NCBI GenBank assembly: GCA_943913205.1
Contig: CALTWN010000054.1
Coordinates: forward strand, 1 to 5,027
Length of the DNA stretch: 5,027 nucleotides
Direction of reading: 5' to 3'
DNA from: an uncultured Bartonella sp.
GTDB lineage: Bacteria > Pseudomonadota > Alphaproteobacteria > Rhizobiales > Rhizobiaceae
This document shows, one piece after another, positions 1-5,027 of this stretch; the stretch's first letter is position 1; every line of letters starts with the position of its first letter. The notes beneath the pieces were generated by a model that made no database searches, was not told the origin of the DNA, and saw nothing but the letters and a program-made list of their open reading frames with translations. The position numbers were made by a program, and so were the translations under genes.

Positions 1-993
1 TTATTAACATATATAGTTAACTTAATTTTTTTAATTTTAATTTTTGTGGGTAGTGAGGCGTATCATTTATACACTAAACCATCTACTATTTCTCAGACAA
101 AACTTTTTATTGTTGATAAAGGCGCTACGTTAACTCAGATATCTAATAAATTAGCGAAAGAGCATTTAATTTCAGTTCCGGCTTTATTTAAATATAGTAC
201 TTTGTTATTGTGCAAATCTTATGGTATAAGAGCGGGCGAATATGAAATACCGGCTCATAGTTCTATTAATCAAATTTTTAAAATATTGAGCTCTGGAAAA
301 TTTTATGAGCATAATATTGTTATACCAGAAGGATTTACGGTATATCAAATTAAAGAGCGCTTAAATAATGAGCAAGCACTATGTGGAGATATAAGTAACA
401 TTACTATAAAAGAAGGTAGTTTGATGCCAACTTCTTTGAAATATCTAAGAGGTACAGATAGAGCTATTATCTTGCAAAGGCTTATGGAAGCTCAAAAAAA
501 GAGAGTAGAGAAGATTTGGCAAAATCGTGATAAATCTATTCCATTAAAAAATAGCGAAGAGCTAGTAAATTTAGCTTCTATAATTGAAAAGGAAGTAAGC
601 TCACCAAAAGAACGGTATTTAGCGGCCTCAGTTTTTTATAATAGACTCATTAAACATATTAAATTACAATCTGATCCTACAGTAGTGTATGGTGTTTATG
701 GTAGTAAAGGAAAAGCTAAATCTATACCTATATATAAAAGTGACTTAGAAAATGATAATGCATATAATACATATAAAATATTTGGCCTACCAAAAACAGC
801 TATAGCTAACCCGGGGTATGATGCTTTATATGCAACTGCGCATCCAGCAAATACTAAATTTTTATATTTTGTTTCTGCGGGTAATGGCACCCATATATTT
901 TCTGAAAGGCTAGAAAAACACATTGAAGCTGTAAAAAATATGAGACATAGACAGCAGCAACAAAAAAATAATTTGATTATGCAAGGTGGCTAA
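1..993 (+). CDS. mltG: Endolytic murein transglycosylase MltG (YceG family), 5' end cut off by window
   Basis: Inner-membrane lytic transglycosylase that cleaves nascent peptidoglycan strands and is thought to set glycan chain length. The frame is open from base 1, so the true start lies upstream; the GTG at 46 sits inside the membrane helix and is unlikely to be the start. In-window numbering gives 330 residues. A hydrophobic segment (about residues 1-20, VNLIFLILIFV) is the N-terminal anchor. A LysM-like part follows (about 35-100, with RAGEY and VIPEGFT), then the catalytic YceG domain. The expected catalytic Glu is E196 in ASIIEKEV (codon 586-588). Further family motifs are LQSDPTVVYG, YNTY, GLPKTAIANPG, AHPANTKFLYFV and GTHIF. 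The usual EGxLxPDTY-type motif reads EGSLMPTSLKY, a small deviation. The C-terminus is Gln-rich (RHRQQQQKNN). It ends 2 bases before gmk, so the two are probably cotranscribed. Identification is very secure. Confidence 0.96.
   Translation, partial: LLTYIVNLIFLILIFVGSEAYHLYTKPSTISQTKLFIVDKGATLTQISNKLAKEHLISVPALFKYSTLLLCKSYGIRAGEYEIPAHSSINQIFKILSSGKFYEHNIVIPEGFTVYQIKERLNNEQALCGDISNITIKEGSLMPTSLKYLRGTDRAIILQRLMEAQKKRVEKIWQNRDKSIPLKNSEELVNLASIIEKEVSSPKERYLAASVFYNRLIKHIKLQSDPTVVYGVYGSKGKAKSIPIYKSDLENDNAYNTYKIFGLPKTAIANPGYDALYATAHPANTKFLYFVSAGNGTHIFSERLEKHIEAVKNMRHRQQQQKNNLIMQGG
983..989 (+). promoter_or_regulatory. Ribosome binding site of gmk
   Basis: AAGGTGG differs by one base from the ideal AAGGAGG and lies 6 bases before the TTG at 996, inside the last codons of mltG. 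This spacing supports TTG as the gmk start. A competing AAGGA at 1018-1022 lies 6 bases before ATG 1029, which would start the protein at MVLSSPSGAGKS. The upstream start is preferred because alphaproteobacterial Gmk proteins usually carry a short basic stretch (RRG or RQG type) before this strand. Confidence 0.6.
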
Positions 994-995
994 GG

Positions 996-1634
996 TTGGA
1001 TAGTGAAGTAAAACGTCAAGGAATGCTTATGGTGCTTTCTTCTCCTTCAGGGGCAGGTAAATCTACCTTATCTAAGTTATTGCGTCAAAATTTAGATTTA
1101 AAAGTTTCTATCAGTGCTACAACAAGAGCGCCTAGAGGTGTAGAAAAAAATGGTAAAGACTATTTTTTCTTAAGTACAAAAGAATTTGAAGAAAAAATAG
1201 CAGAAGGCGCCTTTATAGAATGGGCGAAAGTTCACGGAAATTATTACGGTACATTTAAATCTATAGTTTTAGATTCTATGAAAAAAGGCTATGATTTGTT
1301 GTTTGATATAGATTATAATGGCATGTTTCAATTAAGAAAACAGCTTCCTGAATGTGTTGTTTCTGTTTTTATATTGCCACCCTCTATGGATAATTTAAGA
1401 AATCGTCTATCTGCACGTTGTGAAGATAGTAATGAAGATATAGAAAAAAGAATTGCTAACGCATATCATGAAATTAAGCAATATGTTAATTATGATTATA
1501 TATTAATTAATAATACAGTTGAAGAAACATATGAGAAGTTAAAATCTATTTATCTTGGTGAAACTTGTAAAAAATCTCGAGCTTTTGGTTTAGATATATT
1601 TATAAATAAGCTTTTATGTGAGTCTATAAATTAA
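996..1634 (+). CDS. gmk: Guanylate kinase
   Basis: Cytosolic enzyme that phosphorylates GMP (and dGMP) to GDP with ATP, essential for GTP supply and nucleotide recycling. It has 212 residues, normal for the family. The P-loop is SSPSGAGKST (15-24). The GMP-binding region holds S40, TTR (42-44), R47, E50 and DYFF (55-58), then FIEWAKVHGNYYGT (73-86). The FDIDYNG stretch (103-109) matches the usual DIDWQG with W to Y and Q to N changes. LPPS (127-130), then RNRLSAR (135-141) and EDIEKRIANA (147-156), form the lid and arginine region, and YDYILIN (166-172) is the late core strand. The start is a TTG with a good Shine-Dalgarno in the end of mltG. The gene follows mltG by 2 bases, and its stop codon overlaps that of the convergent rsmA. 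All recognisable catalytic residues are present, so it should be active. Confidence 0.97.
   Translation: MDSEVKRQGMLMVLSSPSGAGKSTLSKLLRQNLDLKVSISATTRAPRGVEKNGKDYFFLSTKEFEEKIAEGAFIEWAKVHGNYYGTFKSIVLDSMKKGYDLLFDIDYNGMFQLRKQLPECVVSVFILPPSMDNLRNRLSARCEDSNEDIEKRIANAYHEIKQYVNYDYILINNTVEETYEKLKSIYLGETCKKSRAFGLDIFINKLLCESIN
1631..1634. other. Shared TTAA where gmk and rsmA stop codons overlap
   Basis: The gmk stop TAA occupies 1632-1634 on the + strand, and the rsmA stop TAA occupies 1633-1631 on the - strand. The convergent genes therefore overlap by 4 bases through the palindrome TTAA. No GC-rich hairpin with a T-run is visible on either side, so each transcript probably ends inside the opposing gene or by a factor-dependent mechanism (inference). 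Confidence 0.9.
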
Positions 1635-2458
1635 ATAGATTGAGCTATAGCAATAAATTGTTCTATGCTTAAATCTTCAGCTCGTAGAGTTGAATTTATA
1701 TTGAGTTTAGATAAAAGTTTTTCACCGCCTATCGTATTTAAACTTTTGCGTAGCATTTTTCTACGTTGACCAAAAGCTAGTTTGGTTACTATTTCAAGAT
1801 TTTGCGCATTACAAGGGAAAATATTTTTTTTCGGCACTATATGTACAACAGCTGATTCAATTTTTGGTGGCGGTGTAAAAGCTTTTGCTGGTAAATTATA
1901 TACTATTTTAGCATTAGTACGCCAGCCTACTAAAACACTAAGCCGACCATAATTATTGTCCCCGCGTTGTGCTGTAATACGTTGAGCTACTTCTTTTTGA
2001 AACATTAATGTTAACGATTCATAAAAAGGCGGCCAGATATTATATAAAAGCCAATTTGTTAAAAGTTTTGTGCTAATATTATAAGGTAAGTTTGCAATAA
2101 TTTTGGTGGCAAACAAATATTCTTTGGCCAGCTTATTATAATCTTGCTTAAGAGCATCGCCAAATATTATATTAAGAGCGTCTTTATATTGTGCTTTAAT
2201 TTGCATAAGTGCTTCACTACAACGGGTATCTGCTTCAATAGCTGTTACCTTTGCCCCTAAGCTTAATAAAGCTCTAGTTAATCCTCCAGGACCAGCGCCT
2301 ATTTCTATAACATGTTTGTCTTGTAAATTTCCAGCCAGTGAAGCAATTTTTTTAGTTAAATTTAGGTCTAACAAAAAATTTTGTCCTAAAGATTTTTTGG
2401 CTTTGATATCAAAATCTTTTATAACATCCCGTAAAGGTGGCAGGCTATCAATGGTCAT
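1631..2458 (-). CDS. rsmA: 16S rRNA (adenine(1518)-N6/adenine(1519)-N6)-dimethyltransferase RsmA/KsgA
   Basis: SAM-dependent methyltransferase that dimethylates two adjacent adenines in the helix 45 loop of 16S rRNA, a late small-subunit maturation step; its loss classically gives kasugamycin resistance. It has 275 residues, full family length. GQNFL (25-29) is the N-terminal RNA/SAM signature. EIGAGPGGLTRAL (52-64) is the SAM-binding loop, E75 the likely ribose-binding acid and GDAL (100-103) the adenine-side motif. NLPYNIST (123-130) is the catalytic N6-adenine motif. MFQKEVAQRI (152-161), FTPPPKIESAVV (194-205) and FGQRRKMLRKSL (229-240) complete the fold, and RAEDLSIEQF (259-268) lies in the C-terminal helical domain. 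The ATG at 2458 gives the typical alphaproteobacterial beginning (TIDSLPPLRDVI). It overlaps the end of pdxA by 11 bases with no strong Shine-Dalgarno, which suggests translational coupling. Confidence 0.97.
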   Translation of the reverse strand: MTIDSLPPLRDVIKDFDIKAKKSLGQNFLLDLNLTKKIASLAGNLQDKHVIEIGAGPGGLTRALLSLGAKVTAIEADTRCSEALMQIKAQYKDALNIIFGDALKQDYNKLAKEYLFATKIIANLPYNISTKLLTNWLLYNIWPPFYESLTLMFQKEVAQRITAQRGDNNYGRLSVLVGWRTNAKIVYNLPAKAFTPPPKIESAVVHIVPKKNIFPCNAQNLEIVTKLAFGQRRKMLRKSLNTIGGEKLLSKLNINSTLRAEDLSIEQFIAIAQSI

Positions 2459-3470
2459 TATTTTGCAACATTTCTTGTGCTATTAAAATGGCTTCGACTA
2501 AACTTTTGTAAGAAGCAATATTTTTACCAGCTATATTAAAGGCTGTACCGTGGTCGGGTGAGGTACGTATGAAAGGTAAACCTAAGGTAATATTTACAGC
2601 ATCATCAAAATGTAATGTTTTTATCGGGATAAGGGCTTGATCGTGATACATACAAATTGCAACATCATAATTTGCTATAGCATTTTTATGAAACATAGTA
2701 TCGGCTGGCAATGGACCTTGTGCAAAAATATCTATCTTTTTTAAACCATCAATAGCAGGGGTAATAATATTTTGTTCTTCTAATCCCATAGAGCCGTCTT
2801 CTCCAGCATGTGGGTTTAGCCCAGCTATGGAAATACGCGGATTTTTTATATTAAATTGTTGTTTCAAGCTTTGATAGGTAATTTTAACAGTGTCAATAAT
2901 TAGCTTAGGTGTTAAAATATCTGCTATTTCTTTTAGAGCTATATGTATAGTAGTAGGTACTACAGCCAATTCTTTGCCTTTTAGCATCATTACAGGATGG
3001 GGCAAAATGTTAGTATATTTATAGGCTAAGTGGGCCAAAAATTCTGTATGACCTGGAAATTTAAACCCAGCATTATATAGATTTTTTTTTGCTATAGGAC
3101 AAGTTACAATAGCACTAGCATATCCTTTAAATACTAGCTTAACCGCTGTTTCGATACATTCTATTATACCTGAAGCATTTTCTGTTCTAGCAATTGAAGG
3201 CGAAAAAATTTGCTTATTTTTTATATTTAAAATAGGTAGTGATGTTTTATAAATTTTATTTATATCGTGATGATTTTGTAGGTTGTGAGCTTCGATCTTT
3301 TGCAAAGGAATATTTATGTTTAATAGTTTACTATATTCTAAAATAATTTCATATGATCCAACTATAAAAAAACATGGTAAATTATAAAATTCTCTATTCA
3401 GCCAAGCCTTTATAATTATCTCAGTACCTATGCCTGAAGGATCGCCACAACTAATTGCAATAGGGCGCAT
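2448..3470 (-). CDS. pdxA: 4-hydroxythreonine-4-phosphate dehydrogenase PdxA
   Basis: NAD-dependent enzyme of the DXP-dependent vitamin B6 pathway. It oxidises 4-phosphohydroxy-L-threonine, and the product after decarboxylation is condensed with deoxyxylulose phosphate by PdxJ to give pyridoxine phosphate. It has 340 residues, about the usual length. Visible motifs are CGDPSGIGTE (8-17), TCPIAKK (123-129), the substrate-binding His-Thr pair in FPGHTEFLA (H141, T142) and GLNPHAGEDG (217-226). MYHDQALIPIK (274-284), VNITLGLPFIRTSPDHGTAF (292-311) and IAG (313-315) follow. The three metal-ligand histidines known from E. coli PdxA map to H176 (TTIHIAL), H221 and H276, so it looks active. The ATG follows the surA-like stop by 2 bases, and the 3' end overlaps rsmA by 11 bases. 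No clear Shine-Dalgarno precedes the start, consistent with coupling to surA. Confidence 0.97.
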   Translation of the reverse strand: MRPIAISCGDPSGIGTEIIIKAWLNREFYNLPCFFIVGSYEIILEYSKLLNINIPLQKIEAHNLQNHHDINKIYKTSLPILNIKNKQIFSPSIARTENASGIIECIETAVKLVFKGYASAIVTCPIAKKNLYNAGFKFPGHTEFLAHLAYKYTNILPHPVMMLKGKELAVVPTTIHIALKEIADILTPKLIIDTVKITYQSLKQQFNIKNPRISIAGLNPHAGEDGSMGLEEQNIITPAIDGLKKIDIFAQGPLPADTMFHKNAIANYDVAICMYHDQALIPIKTLHFDDAVNITLGLPFIRTSPDHGTAFNIAGKNIASYKSLVEAILIAQEMLQNNDH

Positions 3471-3472
3471 AT

Positions 3473-4399
3473 CTAATTCACAATGCGTGCTTTTGCTTTA
3501 AGTTCACTAAGATATTTTGCATCTAAGTCTTTCATGATTTGGTTACTATTTTGTTGAGTATCTTTTATAGAATATATCAATTGGGCAACTCTATCATCAT
3601 CTACTTGCCTTTTGTCACAAACAGCAAAAGCAACTAAGCCATCGCTAGTTTCTATAGGTTTAGAAATAGTATTTGGTAGCGTATGCTTCACAGCCTCACT
3701 CCATTCTGTAGAGAGTTGAGGTTCTAATATACGGCCTTCTTCGTTTATTACAACATCTAAAAGTTTGCTTGCAATTATATAAGAACTGTCGCATCCACGA
3801 AAACGCTGTTTAAAATAATGGATAGCTCTTAGTCGAGCTTTTTTTATTTTATCGGTGCGTTTGTCTGGCATTACAAAAGTAATTTTTTGTATTTTATATT
3901 CCCATGTTTTAGGTTTTTCAGCGCCTGCTTCTAATTGTCTGTGTGCTGCCTCTTGCGCGTTTAATAAATCTGCAGAACCATGCTCAGATCGATAACGCAT
4001 AAGTAAAAGCTTTTGCCAACCTACTTGTGTTGCTATGAAATTTTTAAAATGATCAGGGGGTATATTATTTTGTGCTAGCATCAAAGAAAGCTGTGATCTG
4101 TCCATGCCATTTTTTTGCGCAAATTCTTTAAATCTAGCATCTATTTCTTTTTCAGAAAGCTGAGCATTATGTTTTTGAATTTCAAGGTTTTTTATCATTT
4201 GTGCTATAAGCTGATCTTTTGCTTTTTTATCAAGGTCTCCAGTTGCATGTTGTAGCCTTAAAAAGGCTGCACGTTGTTTTACATCATTATCAGTTATAGC
4301 GTTGCCGTCAACACTAGCAACAACCTTAACTGTAGCATTTGCATTGATAGTGTAAAAAGCAAAGAGAAAATTTGAAATTAAAAACAATAATTTGAACAT
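3473..4399 (-). CDS. surA: SurA-type periplasmic chaperone with degenerate parvulin domain
   Basis: Predicted periplasmic chaperone for outer-membrane proteins. It has 308 residues, clearly shorter than E. coli SurA (about 430), which carries two parvulin domains. A signal peptide covers residues 1-22 (hydrophobic LLFLISNFLFAF, cleavage after the A-N-A at 20-22). A SurA N-terminal chaperone region follows (about 24-140, with VVASVDGNAITDNDV and many charged helices). One parvulin-like region follows (about 166-264, with WEYKIQKITFV, ISKPIETSDGLVAFAV and CDKR), then a helical tail. The usual parvulin SHILV-type strand with its active-site His is replaced by IQKITFV, so prolyl isomerase activity is doubtful. 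Cysteines C203 (RGCDS) and C261 (VCDKR) match positions I recall in rhizobial homologues and could form a disulfide (inference). It lies between lptD and pdxA, the classic context. The ATG at 4399 has a weak AGAGAA about 8 bases upstream. Confidence 0.88.
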   Translation of the reverse strand: MFKLLFLISNFLFAFYTINANATVKVVASVDGNAITDNDVKQRAAFLRLQHATGDLDKKAKDQLIAQMIKNLEIQKHNAQLSEKEIDARFKEFAQKNGMDRSQLSLMLAQNNIPPDHFKNFIATQVGWQKLLLMRYRSEHGSADLLNAQEAAHRQLEAGAEKPKTWEYKIQKITFVMPDKRTDKIKKARLRAIHYFKQRFRGCDSSYIIASKLLDVVINEEGRILEPQLSTEWSEAVKHTLPNTISKPIETSDGLVAFAVCDKRQVDDDRVAQLIYSIKDTQQNSNQIMKDLDAKYLSELKAKARIVN

Positions 4400-4435
4400 A
4401 TTATGGTTCTCTATATAAGGGCTAAAAATATAATA

Positions 4436-4464
4436 AATATATTATTTTACCACAGGAAATGCAA
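4436..4464 (-). promoter_or_regulatory. Possible sigma-70-type promoter ahead of the surA-pdxA-rsmA unit
   Basis: Read on the - strand, TTGCAT (4464-4459) and TATATT (4441-4436) are separated by exactly 17 bases. TATATT matches the -10 consensus at 5 of 6 positions, while TTGCAT matches the -35 consensus at only 3 of 6. A start near 4428 would give a leader of about 30 bases. It lies in the only real gap of the - strand unit (73 bases, 4400-4472). The gap is very AT-rich, so a chance match is quite possible, and surA may instead be read through from lptD. Confidence 0.3.
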
Positions 4465-4472
4465 TAAAAACT

Positions 4473-5027
4473 TCATTCATTACTAACATCTAACAATGTT
4501 CTTAATGCAATATGCACGCCAAAACTGTTGCTAGCTAATTTTGTATCCATAGGGTGATTGCGTGTATAATTAAAAGAAATATCTACACAATCATTTTGAT
4601 AATGTAATTTTGAGCCAATATTCATAAATTGGTTGTTGGTTAAGTCTAAATTTTGATATAGTGAAATTTCCCAATTTTTATTAAATATAATGTTTGCACT
4701 ATTTGCTAATTGTCGGGGAGCCCCGCCATAGGTATTATCAATTAATTGCTTGTTTATTGAAAAATAATAAGCGTTTATTGAAAAATTTTTCCAACTTTTA
4801 GAAAAATCAATTTCATTATTTTTTAACTTAAAGCTCTTTGAGTCAAATCTATTTCTAAAAATTAAGCTAAAGTTGTTGGCGGAGTTAAATTGTATGGATG
4901 AAACATAATCTGAATATTTTTTTCCCAAGCCATAGCAAAAATCATTTACATAGCTGTTAGATTGCATAAAAGGGTTATTTTTTGAAAGTTGTATAGATTG
5001 CCCTGCTATTGCATATATGTTTAATAT
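4473..5027 (-). CDS. lptD: LPS-assembly protein LptD, C-terminal end only (start beyond window)
   Basis: Outer-membrane beta-barrel that, with the lipoprotein LptE, inserts lipopolysaccharide into the outer leaflet. The frame is open to the right edge, so the ATG at 4967 is internal and 184 C-terminal residues are visible. The evidence is the pattern of the last barrel strands. AGQSIQLSKNNPF (about 8-20) opens the visible part, and KKYSDYVSSIQFN (about 36-48) matches the SDYVG-type strand. Alternating hydrophobic and aromatic strands follow (SLIFRNRF, WKNFSINAYYFS, WEISLYQNLDL, MNIGSKLHY). The end, FGVHIALRTL, resembles the usual alphaproteobacterial LptD terminus. A single Cys in YQNDCVDISFNY (in-window residue 147, codon 4589-4587) aligns by eye with the CysCys pair of E. 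coli LptD used for its interdomain disulfides. It is upstream of surA by 73 bases. The segment is fairly divergent, and the context strengthens the call. Confidence 0.88.
   Translation of the reverse strand: MLNIYAIAGQSIQLSKNNPFMQSNSYVNDFCYGLGKKYSDYVSSIQFNSANNFSLIFRNRFDSKSFKLKNNEIDFSKSWKNFSINAYYFSINKQLIDNTYGGAPRQLANSANIIFNKNWEISLYQNLDLTNNQFMNIGSKLHYQNDCVDISFNYTRNHPMDTKLASNSFGVHIALRTLLDVSNE

Noticed and set aside
46..48. GTG as the start of mltG
   Set aside because: The frame stays open to base 1 and the residues before it (VNLIFLILIF) form the membrane anchor expected in MltG, so the gene begins outside the window.
696..923. Open frame of 75 codons on the - strand inside mltG
   Set aside because: It lies fully antisense to the strongly conserved catalytic part of mltG, has no family resemblance and no convincing ribosome site; it is a shadow frame.
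950..975. Short CAG/CAA run at the end of mltG as a repeat element
   Set aside because: It is only four glutamine codons in a low-complexity tail, not a repeat array.
4424..4443. Hairpin plus T-run after lptD as an intrinsic terminator
   Set aside because: The stem is six A-T pairs only (AATATA with TATATT on the - strand), with no G or C, so it would be too unstable; such palindromes are common by chance in AT-rich spacers.
4965..4967. ATG as the start of a small 164-residue gene
   Set aside because: The frame continues to the window edge and the upstream residues AGQSIQL fit the LptD barrel; this is an internal Met of lptD.
1..5027. A novel defence, mobile or RNA-based system
   Set aside because: All long frames belong to recognised housekeeping families in a known order, and the only gap is 73 bases; nothing remains unexplained that is long enough to hold such a system.

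Overview
The window is a compact, AT-rich stretch of a bacterial chromosome, about one third G+C by eye. It holds six protein-coding genes, four complete and one cut off at each edge. Gene content, order and protein signatures point to an alphaproteobacterium. The RsmA N-terminus (TIDSLPPLRDVI then KKSLGQNFLLDLNLT), the short SurA-like protein with GC and VCDKR signatures, and the LptD C-terminus (GVHIALRTL) all resemble alphaproteobacterial family members known from memory, especially Rhizobiales-type ones. The low G+C and tight packing would suit a host-associated or streamlined lineage. That is an inference, and I cannot name a genus.

Layout. On the + strand, the 3' part of mltG (endolytic murein transglycosylase, 1-993, start lost at the left edge) is followed after 2 bases by gmk (guanylate kinase, 996-1634, TTG start). 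On the - strand, reading right to left, come the C-terminal end of lptD (LPS outer-membrane translocon, 5027-4473, start lost at the right edge), a 73-base gap with a possible promoter, then surA-like (4399-3473), pdxA (3470-2448) and rsmA/ksgA (2458-1631). The last three are nearly or actually overlapping and look like one transcription unit. The two units converge, and the stop codons of gmk and rsmA share the palindrome TTAA at 1631-1634.

Function. The - strand unit joins outer-membrane assembly (LptD, and a periplasmic SurA-type chaperone that may help fold LptD and other barrel proteins) to pyridoxal phosphate synthesis (PdxA) and small-subunit ribosome maturation (RsmA). The + strand unit joins cell-wall glycan termination (MltG) to GMP phosphorylation (Gmk). 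This is a known conserved alphaproteobacterial neighbourhood. In several Rhizobiales a yicC-family gene sits between mltG and gmk, and here there is no room for one.

There is no gene-free stretch longer than 73 bases. I found no tRNA, rRNA, CRISPR array, insertion sequence, phage gene or convincing intrinsic terminator. Nothing looks like a new defence or mobile system: this is an ordinary housekeeping region with a few modest oddities.
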